Made by a program: the position numbers and the translations under genes. Under the pieces are notes generated by a model. The model saw only the letters and a program-made list of their open reading frames with translations. It ran no database searches and was not told the origin of the DNA. From positions 49,496,572 to 49,560,571 of the forward strand of contig NC_060059.1 of assembly GCF_020283565.1 (NCBI RefSeq): a stretch of DNA of 64,000 nt. Direction: 5' to 3'. Source of the stretch: Trifolium pratense. Its lineage: Eukaryota; Streptophyta; Magnoliopsida; Fabales; Fabaceae. Below are positions 20,364-34,140 of the stretch, one piece after another (within the stretch, counting starts at the first letter, position 1; every line of letters begins with the position of its first letter).

Positions 20364-22159
20364 AATCTCAAATAGTGCACTATGTTATCAACTTAGTGTG
20401 GCGAGAGGTTGAACATATAATCTCATGGAAGTTGAATTCAAGTTGTACACTGGTCAATAATATCATTATTATTAATAAGAATTTTCTTTGTCAATGTTTT
20501 ATAAAAACTTTATTAATATTGTTAAAAATTAATGTAATTTAATAAATAATGTCTTGACGTCCCAATAATTGTGTTGTTATGTTTTGAGTTTTGGTACGAT
20601 CTTATTATCTTTTTTTATTTTCATTTCAATAAATATATAAATAGTTTATTTGTGAGAAATGTTGGCGGGTGAGATTATTAAACTCTCAACTCTTATCTTT
20701 TCAACCCTTTTATCAAATGAAAAAGAAAAAGCAACAAAACCTAAAGAAACTAAAGACTAATGCCTTTATATATTGATTGAAAAGGCATTTGTAAAAATAT
20801 AAGAAATATCAACAAGATAACAAGTGCAAATCTAAGTTTGTAGGAAATTGATATATTTTTGAACCCCAGACTATCCACTCAATTTAAAGGTGAAATTATA
20901 GTCACTACTCACTAGGCTAATTGACTAAAAAAAATGTAAATTATAATCTTAAGATGTGAAGTTCGAATCCTGTCAGGAACAATTGTAAAATCGGCATCAA
21001 TGCACTTAAATTAATAATAATAAAAAAAATATAAATTATAAATCCTATTGATATCTTAATAATATTTTACTGTAAGTATAAACATTAGTAAGTGGTGTAA
21101 CAGGCACATGAACCGGTGCATTCGAAAAGTATGAACCTGTTCAGAGACAAATTATTAATAATATAAAATCTTGAACAACTTATGCATCGATGCAAGCAGG
21201 CCATGCGTAGTTCAAGATCCCCGTGAACTAATTCATGCACCGGTGCAAGAATGTCTCGGGTTTTTAGAAACCAAGCTATGAACCAGTTCAAATGAGCCAC
21301 GAATCGGTGCATGAAATCCGGAAGACATGCACTGGTTCATACCATGTATGCATTGGTTAAAAAATGCTGATATTTGAAAAATAAGCTAAGTTCAATGCAT
21401 TTTTGAAAACCTATTTAGAAAATTGTGATTCTAAAATTGTCTTAATCAAATCAATCTATTTTAATCTTATTTTTGACATCATTCAAAACAAACGAGAGTG
21501 TATGTGCACGAACAATTAGGTGCATAACTATACCTTTAGAAGTAAATTTTTAATCTATGGTCCTGCACACTAGAACATACATCAGAGTATCCAATCGTTC
21601 TATTACACATTGTTATCATAAACACCTTAGAGAAATTGTTCTAGAATCCATTTTGGTTCAACAATAATGTTTTTAATTATGTGGTAATTATTAAATAATT
21701 TATTAAAAATTAAAATTTATAAAATTTTAAATTAAATTTTTTAAATTTTACAGCGTTAGTACTCTTCCATTCCAATTATTTATTTGGTTTGAAAACTTTT
21801 TTTTTCGGTAAATAAGGGAGCAACAAAGAGACTACCAGGACCACCCTATATATAAAATAAAGTCGAAGAAATATATTTTTAAGGACTACAATCAAGGCCT
21901 AAAATATTTAAAATTTAATTTCTTACTATTTAATGTTATCAAAAGAATATAATAATAAAAAATTTACTAAATATTTTTAAACGTGGACCGAACTAATTGA
22001 CTAATATACACTGAACATTTATATTTGGCAAATAATATAGAGTTACTATATGAGTGGTTAGCGATGTCTATATATTTTTGTGTGTATGTGTGAGAGAGAG
22101 TAATTCATCATTCTGCACATTGTCTCAGCATCTTTAGGGTTTCATTTGAGAATATCATC

Positions 22160-22659
22160 ATGATGAAAGTAGAAAGCATTCTCTTAGCCGTTGGAATTTT
22201 ATTTGCTCTCTTCAACCTCAACTACGGCTCAGGTAAACATATCACTTTCCATTATTAATTTTAATATTAGAATTTTTTATGTTCTTATTATTCATAGATA
22301 ACTTTCTTAAAGTGTGTAAGTTATTCTCAAAGAGTTTGATTCTTATGTAAAAATTTGTTTGCACCTTTAGCAAATTACATGCAATCATATTAACATTCTT
22401 AATGATCTAACTTTTATGATTTTGTTTTGATGTATACAATGTTGTAGATGTGGTGCAAAAAGATGATTTCAAATTTTGTCGCCAAAGTATGACATTGAGT
22501 GGAAATTGTCAAAATTCTCCTACATGCTTTACAGTATTCAATGCTAAATATGGAGCAAGCGCCACCACTCACAATTGTAATTGTCAAGATGCTGGTAAAA
22601 GCCACACTTGTTCATGCTGTATTAATTGTGATTATACAGATGGTAAAACTCCTTGTTAG
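22160..22659 (+). CDS. Secreted ten-cysteine peptide, array copy 3
   Basis: Exons are 22160-22232 and 22448-22659. The coding sequence appears identical to copy 2, including Glu at residue 5 of the signal peptide, and the leader and 3' flank show the same subtype (ttcatcattctgc before the ATG, gaacatataatc after the stop). It lies 2296 bp from copies 2 and 4 in the same orientation. With coding, intron and spacer all alike, copies 2 to 4 look like the product of very recent unequal exchange or gene conversion. The expected product is a small extracellular, disulfide-rich peptide of unknown role. Confidence 0.82.
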
Positions 22660-24455
22660 AATCTCAAATAGTGCACTATGTTATCAACTTAGTGTGGCGA
22701 GAGGTTGAACATATAATCTCATGGAAGTTGAATTCAAGTTGTACACTGGTCAATAATATCATTATTATTAATAAGAATTTTCTTTGTCAATGTTTTATAA
22801 AAACTTTATTAATATTGTTAAAAATTAATGTAATTTAATAAATAATGTCTTGACGTCCCAATAATTGTGTTGTTATGTTTTGAGTTTTGGTACGATCTTA
22901 TTATCTTTTTTTATTTTCATTTCAATAAATATATAAATAGTTTATTTGTGAGAAATGTTGGCGGGTGAGATTATTAAACTCTCAACTCTTATCTTTTCAA
23001 CCCTTTTATCAAATGAAAAAGAAAAAGCAACAAAACCTAAAGAAACTAAAGACTAATGCCTTTATATATTGATTGAAAAGGCATTTGTAAAAATATAAGA
23101 AATATCAACAAGATAACAAGTGCAAATCTAAGTTTGTAGGAAATTGATATATTTTTGAACCCCAGACTATCCACTCAATTTAAAGGTGAAATTATAGTCA
23201 CTACTCACTAGGCTAATTGACTAAAAAAAATGTAAATTATAATCTTAAGATGTGAAGTTCGAATCCTGTCAGGAACAATTGTAAAATCGGCATCAATGCA
23301 CTTAAATTAATAATAATAAAAAAAATATAAATTATAAATCCTATTGATATCTTAATAATATTTTACTGTAAGTATAAACATTAGTAAGTGGTGTAACAGG
23401 CACATGAACCGGTGCATTCGAAAAGTATGAACCTGTTCAGAGACAAATTATTAATAATATAAAATCTTGAACAACTTATGCATCGATGCAAGCAGGCCAT
23501 GCGTAGTTCAAGATCCCCGTGAACTAATTCATGCACCGGTGCAAGAATGTCTCGGGTTTTTAGAAACCAAGCTATGAACCAGTTCAAATGAGCCACGAAT
23601 CGGTGCATGAAATCCGGAAGACATGCACTGGTTCATACCATGTATGCATTGGTTAAAAAATGCTGATATTTGAAAAATAAGCTAAGTTCAATGCATTTTT
23701 GAAAACCTATTTAGAAAATTGTGATTCTAAAATTGTCTTAATCAAATCAATCTATTTTAATCTTATTTTTGACATCATTCAAAACAAACGAGAGTGTATG
23801 TGCACGAACAATTAGGTGCATAACTATACCTTTAGAAGTAAATTTTTAATCTATGGTCCTGCACACTAGAACATACATCAGAGTATCCAATCGTTCTATT
23901 ACACATTGTTATCATAAACACCTTAGAGAAATTGTTCTAGAATCCATTTTGGTTCAACAATAATGTTTTTAATTATGTGGTAATTATTAAATAATTTATT
24001 AAAAATTAAAATTTATAAAATTTTAAATTAAATTTTTTAAATTTTACAGCGTTAGTACTCTTCCATTCCAATTATTTATTTGGTTTGAAAACTTTTTTTT
24101 TCGGTAAATAAGGGAGCAACAAAGAGACTACCAGGACCACCCTATATATAAAATAAAGTCGAAGAAATATATTTTTAAGGACTACAATCAAGGCCTAAAA
24201 TATTTAAAATTTAATTTCTTACTATTTAATGTTATCAAAAGAATATAATAATAAAAAATTTACTAAATATTTTTAAACGTGGACCGAACTAATTGACTAA
24301 TATACACTGAACATTTATATTTGGCAAATAATATAGAGTTACTATATGAGTGGTTAGCGATGTCTATATATTTTTGTGTGTATGTGTGAGAGAGAGTAAT
24401 TCATCATTCTGCACATTGTCTCAGCATCTTTAGGGTTTCATTTGAGAATATCATC

Positions 24456-24955
24456 ATGATGAAAGTAGAAAGCATTCTCTTAGCCGTTGGAATTTTATTT
24501 GCTCTCTTCAACCTCAACTACGGCTCAGGTAAACATATCACTTTCCATTATTAATTTTAATATTAGAATTTTTTATGTTCTTATTATTCATAGATAACTT
24601 TCTTAAAGTGTGTAAGTTATTCTCAAAGAGTTTGATTCTTATGTAAAAATTTGTTTGCACCTTTAGCAAATTACATGCAATCATATTAACATTCTTAATG
24701 ATCTAACTTTTATGATTTTGTTTTGATGTATACAATGTTGTAGATGTGGTGCAAAAAGATGATTTCAAATTTTGTCGCCAAAGTATGACATTGAGTGGAA
24801 ATTGTCAAAATTCTCCTACATGCTTTACAGTATTCAATGCTAAATATGGAGCAAGCGCCACCACTCACAATTGTAATTGTCAAGATGCTGGTAAAAGCCA
24901 CACTTGTTCATGCTGTATTAATTGTGATTATACAGATGGTAAAACTCCTTGTTAG
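24456..24955 (+). CDS. Secreted ten-cysteine peptide, array copy 4
   Basis: Exons are 24456-24528 and 24744-24955, with the same splice sites and a Glu-5 signal peptide. It is the last of the Glu-5 run. The spacer after it begins to carry variants of the next subtype, for example gagacattgttc near 26222 where earlier units have gagaaattgttc, and accagtacc near 26429 instead of accaggacc. The subtype switch therefore falls within this unit's spacer rather than at a unit boundary. The mature peptide is the same as in copy 2. Confidence 0.82.
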
Positions 24956-26751
24956 AATCTCAAATAGTGCACTATGTTATCAACTTAGTGTGGCGAGAGG
25001 TTGAACATATAATCTCATGGAAGTTGAATTCAAGTTGTACACTGGTCAATAATATCATTATTATTAATAAGAATTTTCTTTGTCAATGTTTTATAAAAAC
25101 TTTATTAATATTGTTAAAAATTAATGTAATTTAATAAATAATGTCTTGACGTCCCAATAATTGTGTTGTTATGTTTTGAGTTTTGGTACGATCTTATTAT
25201 CTTTTTTTATTTTCATTTCAATAAATATATAAATAGTTTATTTGTGAGAAATGTTGGCGGGTGAGATTATTAAACTCTCAACTCTTATCTTTTCAACCCT
25301 TTTATCAAATGAAAAAGAAAAAGCAACAAAACCTAAAGAAACTAAAGACTAATGCCTTTATATATTGATTGAAAAGGCATTTGTAAAAATATAAGAAATA
25401 TCAACAAGATAACAAGTGCAAATCTAAGTTTGTAGGAAATTGATATATTTTTGAACCCCAGACTATCCACTCAATTTAAAGGTGAAATTATAGTCACTAC
25501 TCACTAGGCTAATTGACTAAAAAAAATGTAAATTATAATCTTAAGATGTGAAGTTCGAATCCTGTCAGGAACAATTGTAAAATCGGCATCAATGCACTTA
25601 AATTAATAATAATAAAAAAAATATAAATTATAAATCCTATTGATATCTTAATAATATTTTACTGTAAGTATAAACATTAGTAAGTGGTGTAACAGGCACA
25701 TGAACCGGTGCATTCGAAAAGTATGAACCTGTTCAGAGACAAATTATTAATAATATAAAATCTTGAACAACTTATGCATCGATGCAAGCAGGCCATGCGT
25801 AGTTCAAGATCCCCGTGAACTAATTCATGCACCGGTGCAAGAATGTCTCGAGTTTTTAGAAACCAAGCTATGAACCAGTTCAAATGAGCCACGAATCGGT
25901 GCATGAAATCCGGAAGACATGCACTGGTTCATACCATGTATGCATTGGTTAAAAAATGCTGATATTTGAAAAATAAGCTAAGTTCAATGCATTTTTGAAA
26001 ACCTATTTAGAAAATTGTGATTCTAAAATTGTCTTAATCAAATCAATCTATTTTAATCTTATTTTTGACATCATTCAAAACAAACGAGAGTGTATGTGCA
26101 CGAACAATTAGGTGCATAACTATACCTTTAGAAGTAAATTTTTAATCTATGGTCCTGCACACTAGAACATACATCAGAGTATCCAATCGTTCTATTACAC
26201 ATTGTTATCATAAACACCTTAGAGACATTGTTCTAGAATCCATTTTGGTTCAACAATAATGTTTTTAATTATGTGGTAATTAATAAATAATTTATTAAAA
26301 ATTAAAATTTATAAAATTTTAAATTAAATTTTTTAAATTTTACAGCGTTAGTACTCTTCCATTCCAATTATTTATTTGGTTTGAAAACTTTTTTTTTCGG
26401 TAAATAAGGGAGCAACAAAGAGACTACCAGTACCACCCTATATATAAAATAAAGTCGAAGAAATATATTTTTAAGGACTACAATCAAGGCCTAAAATATT
26501 TAAAATTTAATTTCTTACTATTTAATGTTATCAAAAGAATATAATAATAAAAAATTTACTAAATATTTTTAAACGTGGACCGAACTAATTGACTAATATA
26601 CACTGAACATTTATATTTGGCAAATAATATAGAGTTACTATATGAGTGGTTAGCGATGTCTATATATTTTTGTGTGTATGTGTGAGAGAGAGTAATTCCT
26701 CATTCTGCACATTGTCTAAGCATCTTTAGGGTTTCATTTGAGAATATCATC

Positions 26752-27251
26752 ATGATGAAAGTAGGAAGCATTCTCTTAGCCGTTGGAATTTTATTTGCTC
26801 TCTTCAACCTCAACTACGGCTCAGGTAAACATATCACTTTCCATTATTAATTTTAATATTAGAATTTTTTATGTTCTTATTATTCATAGATAACTTTCTT
26901 AAAGTGTGTAAGTTATTCTCAAAGAGTTTAATTCTTATGTAAAAATTTGTTTGCACCTTTAGCAAATTACATGCAATCATATTAACATTCTTAATGATCT
27001 AACTTTTATGATTTTGTTTTGATGTATACAATGTTGTAGATGTGGTGCAAAAAGATGATTTCAAATTTTGTCGCCAAAGTATGACATTGAGTGGAAATTG
27101 TCAAAATTCTCCTACATGCTTTACAGTATTCAATGCTAAATATGGAGCAAGCGCCACCACTCACAATTGTAATTGTCAAGATGCTGGTAAAAGCCACACT
27201 TGTTCATGCTGTATTAATTGTGATTATACAGATGGTAAAACTCCTTGTTAG
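26752..27251 (+). CDS. Secreted ten-cysteine peptide, array copy 5 (Gly-5 signal peptide)
   Basis: Exons are 26752-26824 and 27040-27251. A single A-to-G change makes residue 5 glycine instead of glutamate, which makes the signal peptide slightly more hydrophobic; the mature peptide is unchanged. The leader carries the second subtype (ttcctcattctgc, gtctaagcat). The spacer downstream of this copy shares several otherwise rare variants with the unit of copy 10 (taacatgcacatg, cggaaagtatg, aaggtgtgaag) and with the unit of copy 9 (ttcaaattttaccgcg), although those units lie far to the right. Confidence 0.82.
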
Positions 27252-29046
27252 AATCTCAAATAGTGCACTATGCTATCAACTTAGTGTGGCGAGAGGTTGA
27301 ACATATAATCTCATGGAAGTTGAATTCAAGTTGTACACTGGTCAATAGTATCATTATTATTAATAAGAATTTTCTTTGTCAATGTTTTATAAAAACTTTA
27401 TTAATATTGTTAAAAATTAATGTAATTTAATAAATAATGTCTTGACGTCCCAATAATTGTGTTGTTATGTTTTGAGTTTTGGTACGATCTTATTATCTTT
27501 TTTTATTTTCATTTCAATAAATATATAAATAGTTTAATTGTGAGAAATGTTGGCGGGTGAGATTATTAAACTCTCAACTCTTATCTTTTCAACCCTTTTA
27601 TCAAATGAAAAAGAAAAAGCAACAAAACCTAAAGAAACTAAAGACTAATGCCTTTATATATTGATTGAAAAGGCATTTGTAAAAATATAAGAAATATCAA
27701 CAAGATAACAAGTGCAAATCTAAGTTTGTAGGAAATTGATATATTTTTGAACCCCAGACTTTCCACTCAATTTAAAGGTGAAATTATAGTCACTACTCAC
27801 TAGGCTAATTGACTAAAAAAAATGTAAATTATAATTTTAAGGTGTGAAGTTCGAATCCTGTCAGGAACAATTGTAAAATCGGCATCAATGCACTTAAATT
27901 AATAATAATAAAAAAAATACAAATTATAAATCCTATTGATATCTTAATAAGATTTTACTGTAAGTATAAACATTAGTAAGTGGTGTAACATGCACATGAA
28001 CCGGTGCATTCGGAAAGTATGAACCTGTTCAGAGACAAATTATTAATAATATAAAATCTTGAACAACTTATGCATCGATGCAAGCAGGCCATGCATAGTT
28101 CAAGATCCCCGTGAACTAATTCATGCACCGGTGCAAGAATGTCTCGGGTTTTTAGAAACCAAGCTATGAACCAGTTCAAATGAACCACGATTCGGTGCAT
28201 GAAATCCGGAAGACATGCACTGGTTCATACCATGTATGCATTGGTTAAAAAATGCTGATATTTGAAAAATAAGCTAAGTTCAATGCATTTTTGAAAACCT
28301 ATTTAGAAAATTGTGATTCTAAAATTGTCTTAATCAAATCAATCTATTTTAATCTTATTTTTGACATCATTCAAAACAAACGAGAGTGTATGTGCACGAA
28401 CAATTAGGTGCATAACTATACTTTTAGAAGTAAATTTTTAATCTATGGTCCTGCACACTAGAACATACATCAGAGTATCCAATCGTTCTATTACACATTG
28501 TTATCATAAACACCTTAGAGACATTGTTCTAGAATCCATTTTGGTTCAACAATAATGTTTTTAATTATGTGGTAATTATTAAATAATTTATTAAAAATTA
28601 AAATTTATAAAATTTTAAATTAAATTTTTCAAATTTTACCGCGTTAGTACTCTTCCATTCCAATTATTTATTTGGTTTGAAAATTTTTTTTTCGGTAAAT
28701 AAGGGAGCAACAAAGAGACTACCAGTACCACCCTATATATAAAATAAAGTCGAAGAAATATATTTTTAAGGACTACAATCAAGGCCTAAAATATTTAAAA
28801 TTTAATTTCTTACTATTTAATGTTATCAAAAGAATATAATAATAAAAAATTTACTAAATATTTTTAAACGTGGACCGAACTAATTGACTAATATACACTG
28901 AACATTTATATTTGGCAAATAATATAGAGTTACTATATGAGTGGTTAGCGATGTCTATATATTTTTGTGTGTATGTGTGAGAGAGAGTAATTCCTCATTC
29001 TGCACATTGTCTAAGCATCTTTAGGGTTTCATTTGAGAATATCATC

Positions 29047-29546
29047 ATGATGAAAGTAGGAAGCATTCTCTTAGCCGTTGGAATTTTATTTGCTCTCTTC
29101 AACCTCAACTACGGCTCAGGTAAACATATCACTTTCCATTATTAATTTTAATATTAGAATTTTTTATGTTCTTATTATTCATAGATAACTTTCTTAAAGT
29201 GTGTAAGTTATTCTCAAAGAGTTTAATTCTTATGTAAAAATTTGTTTGCACCTTTAGCAAATTACATGCAATCATATTAACATTCTTAATGATCTAACTT
29301 TTATGATTTTGTTTTGATGTATACAATGTTGTAGATGTGGTGCAAAAAGATGATTTCAAATTTTGTCGCCAAAGTATGACATTGAGTGGAAATTGTCAAA
29401 ATTCTCCTACATGCTTTACAGTATTCAATGCTAAATATGGAGCAAGCGCCACCACTCACAATTGTAATTGTCAAGATGCTGGTAAAAGCCACACTTGTTC
29501 ATGCTGTATTAATTGTGATTATACAGATGGTAAAACTCCTTGTTAG
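29047..29546 (+). CDS. Secreted ten-cysteine peptide, array copy 6
   Basis: Exons are 29047-29119 and 29335-29546. Gly-5 subtype, same mature peptide. It follows copy 5 by 2295 bp; the missing base lies in the spacer before it. Its spacer carries the changes aactggtgc (for aaccggtgc) near 30295 and aaaaaaattataaatt near 30207, which are repeated in the next two units and mark copies 6-8 as a closely related block. Confidence 0.82.
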
Positions 29547-31343
29547 AATCTCAAATAGTGCACTATGCTATCAACTTAGTGTGGCGAGAGGTTGAACATA
29601 TAATCTCATGGAAGTTGAATTCAAGTTGTACACTGGTCAATAGTATCATTATTATTAATAAGAATTTTCTTTGTCAATGTTTTATAAAAACTTTATTAAT
29701 ATTGTTAAAAATTAATGTAATTTAATAAATAATGTCTTGACGTCCCAATAATTGTGTTGTTATGTTTTGAGTTTTGGTACGATCTTATTATCTTTTTTTA
29801 TTTTCATTTCAATAAATATATAAATAGTTTATTTGTGAGAAATGTTGGCGGGTGAGATTATTAAACTCTCAACTCTTATCTTTTCAACCCTTTTATCAAA
29901 TGAAAAAGAAAAAGCAACAAAACCTAAAGAAACTAAAGACTAATGCCTTTATATATTGATTGAAAAGGCATTTGTAAAAATATAAGAAATATCAACAAGA
30001 TAACAAGTGCAAATCTAAGTTTGTAGGAAATTGATATATTTTTGAACCCCAGACTATCCACTCAATTTAAAGGTGAAATTATAGTCACTACTCACTAGGC
30101 TAATTGACTAAAAAAAATGTAAATTATAATCTTAAGATGTGAAGTTCGAATCCTGTCAGGAACAATTGTAAAATCGGCATCAATGCACTTAAATTAATAA
30201 TAATAAAAAAATTATAAATTATAAATCCTATTGATATCTTAATAATATTTTACTGTAAGTATAAACATTAGTAAGTGGTGTAACAGGCACATGAACTGGT
30301 GCATTCGAAAAGTATGAACCTGTTCAGAGACAAATTATTAATAATATAAAATCTTGAACAACTTATGCATCGATGCAAGCAGGCCATGCGTAGTTCAAGA
30401 TCCCCGTGAACTAATTCATGCACCGGTGCAAGAATGTCTCGGGTTTTTAGAAACCAAGCTATGAACCAGTTCAAATGAGCCACGAATCGGTGCATGAAAT
30501 CCGGAAGACATGCACTGGTTCATACCATGTATGCATTGGTTAAAAAATGCTGATATTTGAAAAATAAGCTAAGTTCAATGCATTTTTGAAAACCTATTTA
30601 GAAAATTGTGATTCTAAAATTGTCTTAATCAAATCAATCTATTTTAATCTTATTTTTGACATCATTCAAAACAAACGAGAGTGTATGTGCACGAACAATT
30701 AGGTGCATAACTATACCTTTAGAAGTAAATTTTTAATCTATGGTCCTGCACACTAGAACATACATCAGAGTATCCAATCGTTCTATTACACATTGTTATC
30801 ATAAACACCTTAGAGACATTGTTCTAGAATCCATTTTGGTTCAACAATAATGTTTTTAATTATGTGGTAATTATTAAATAATTTATTAAAAATTAAAATT
30901 TATAAAATTTTAAATTAAATTTTTTAAATTTTACAGCGTTAGTACTCTTCCATTCCAATTATTTATTTGGTTTGAAAACTTTTTTTTTTCGGTAAATAAG
31001 GGAGCAACAAAGAGACTACCAGTACCACCCTATATATAAAATAAAGTCGAAGAAATATATTTTTAAGGACTACAATCAAGGCCTAAAATATTTAAAATTT
31101 AATTTCTTACTATTTAATGTTATCAAAAGAATATAATAATAAAAAATTTACTAAATATTTTTAAACGTGGACCGAACTAATTGACTAATATACACTGAAC
31201 ATTTATATTTGGCAAATAATATAGAGTTACTATATGAGTGGTTAGCGATGTCTATATATTTTTGTGTGTATGTGTGAGAGAGAGTAATTCCTCATTCTGC
31301 ACATTGTCTAAGCATCTTTAGGGTTTCATTTGAGAATATCATC

Positions 31344-31843
31344 ATGATGAAAGTAGGAAGCATTCTCTTAGCCGTTGGAATTTTATTTGCTCTCTTCAAC
31401 CTCAACTACGGCTCAGGTAAACATATCACTTTCCATTATTAATTTTAATATTAGAATTTTTTATGTTCTTATTATTCATAGATAACTTTCTTAAAGTGTG
31501 TAAGTTATTCTCAAAGAGTTTAATTCTTATGTAAAAATTTGTTTGCACCTTTAGCAAATTACATGCAATCATATTAACATTCTTAATGATCTAACTTTTA
31601 TGATTTTGTTTTGATGTATACAATGTTGTAGATGTGGTGCAAAAAGATGATTTCAAATTTTGTCGCCAAAGTATGACATTGAGTGGAAATTGTCAAAATT
31701 CTCCTACATGCTTTACAGTATTCAATGCTAAATATGGAGCAAGCGCCACCACTCACAATTGTAATTGTCAAGATGCTGGTAAAAGCCACACTTGTTCATG
31801 CTGTATTAATTGTGATTATACAGATGGTAAAACTCCTTGTTAG
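31344..31843 (+). CDS. Secreted ten-cysteine peptide, array copy 7
   Basis: Exons are 31344-31416 and 31632-31843. Gly-5 subtype. I see no difference from copies 6 and 8 in exons, splice sites or leader. It sits in the middle of the 6-8 block, whose units are the most alike in the array, so this block is probably the newest expansion in the window. If all copies are active, the effect would be increased dose of one peptide, not diversity. Confidence 0.82.
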
Positions 31844-33640
31844 AATCTCAAATAGTGCACTATGCTATCAACTTAGTGTGGCGAGAGGTTGAACATATAA
31901 TCTCATGGAAGTTGAATTCAAGTTGTACACTGGTCAATAGTATCATTATTATTAATAAGAATTTTCTTTGTCAATGTTTTATAAAAACTTTATTAATATT
32001 GTTAAAAATTAATGTAATTTAATAAATAATGTCTTGACGTCCCAATAATTGTGTTGTTATGTTTTGAGTTTTGGTACGATCTTATTATCTTTTTTTATTT
32101 TCATTTCAATAAATATATAAATAGTTTATTTGTGAGAAATGTTGGCGGGTGAGATTATTAAACTCTCAACTCTTATCTTTTCAACCCTTTTATCAAATGA
32201 AAAAGAAAAAGCAACAAAACCTAAAGAAACTAAAGACTAATGCCTTTATATATTGATTGAAAAGGCATTTGTAAAAATATAAGAAATATCAACAAGATAA
32301 CAAGTGCAAATCTAAGTTTGTAGGAAATTGATATATTTTTGAACCCCAGACTATCCACTCAATTTAAAGGTGAAATTATAGTCACTACTCACTAGGCTAA
32401 TTGACTAAAAAAAATGTAAATTATAATCTTAAGATGTGAAGTTCGAATCCTGTCAGGAACAATTGTAAAATCGGCATCAATGCACTTAAATTAATAATAA
32501 TAAAAAAATTATAAATTATAAATCCTATTGATATCTTAATAATATTTTACTGTAAGTATAAACATTAGTAAGTGGTGTAACAGGCACATGAACTGGTGCA
32601 TTCGAAAAGTATGAACCTGTTCAGAGACAAATTATTAATAATATAAAATCTTGAACAACTTATGCATCGATGCAAGCAGGCCATGCGTAGTTCAAGATCC
32701 CCGTGAACTAATTCATGCACCGGTGCAAGAATGTCTCGGGTTTTTAGAAACCAAGCTATGAACCAGTTCAAATGAGCCACGAATCGGTGCATGAAATCCG
32801 GAAGACATGCACTGGTTCATACCATGTATGCATTGGTTAAAAAATGCTGATATTTGAAAAATAAGCTAAGTTCAATGCATTTTTGAAAACCTATTTAGAA
32901 AATTGTGATTCTAAAATTGTCTTAATCAAATCAATCTATTTTAATCTTATTTTTGACATCATTCAAAACAAACGAGAGTGTATGTGCACGAACAATTAGG
33001 TGCATAACTATACCTTTAGAAGTAAATTTTTAATCTATGGTCCTGCACACTAGAACATACATCAGAGTATCCAATCGTTCTATTACACATTGTTATCATA
33101 AACACCTTAGAGACATTGTTCTAGAATCCATTTTGGTTCAACAATAATGTTTTTAATTATGTGGTAATTATTAAATAATTTATTAAAAATTAAAATTTAT
33201 AAAATTTTAAATTAAATTTTTTAAATTTTACAGCGTTAGTACTCTTCCATTCCAATTATTTATTTGGTTTGAAAACTTTTTTTTTTCGGTAAATAAGGGA
33301 GCAACAAAGAGACTACCAGTACCACCCTATATATAAAATAAAGTCGAAGAAATATATTTTTAAGGACTACAATCAAGGCCTAAAATATTTAAAATTTAAT
33401 TTCTTACTATTTAATGTTATCAAAAGAATATAATAATAAAAAATTTACTAAATATTTTTAAACGTGGACCGAACTAATTGACTAATATACACTGAACATT
33501 TATATTTGGCAAATAATATAGAGTTACTATATGAGTGGTTAGCGATGTCTATATATTTTTGTGTGTATGTGTGAGAGAGAGTAATTCCTCATTCTGCACA
33601 TTGTCTAAGCATCTTTAGGGTTTCATTTGAGAATATCATC

Positions 33641-34140
33641 ATGATGAAAGTAGGAAGCATTCTCTTAGCCGTTGGAATTTTATTTGCTCTCTTCAACCTC
33701 AACTACGGCTCAGGTAAACATATCACTTTCCATTATTAATTTTAATATTAGAATTTTTTATGTTCTTATTATTCATAGATAACTTTCTTAAAGTGTGTAA
33801 GTTATTCTCAAAGAGTTTAATTCTTATGTAAAAATTTGTTTGCACCTTTAGCAAATTACATGCAATCATATTAACATTCTTAATGATCTAACTTTTATGA
33901 TTTTGTTTTGATGTATACAATGTTGTAGATGTGGTGCAAAAAGATGATTTCAAATTTTGTCGCCAAAGTATGACATTGAGTGGAAATTGTCAAAATTCTC
34001 CTACATGCTTTACAGTATTCAATGCTAAATATGGAGCAAGCGCCACCACTCACAATTGTAATTGTCAAGATGCTGGTAAAAGCCACACTTGTTCATGCTG
34101 TATTAATTGTGATTATACAGATGGTAAAACTCCTTGTTAG
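33641..34140 (+). CDS. Secreted ten-cysteine peptide, array copy 8
   Basis: Exons are 33641-33713 and 33929-34140. Gly-5 subtype, intact promoter box, splice sites and stop. Its downstream spacer is interrupted 1454 bp after the stop by element A, so the next array copy is displaced by 12 kb. The nearest LTR is the 3' LTR of element A, on the opposite strand. The gene itself is untouched. Confidence 0.82.
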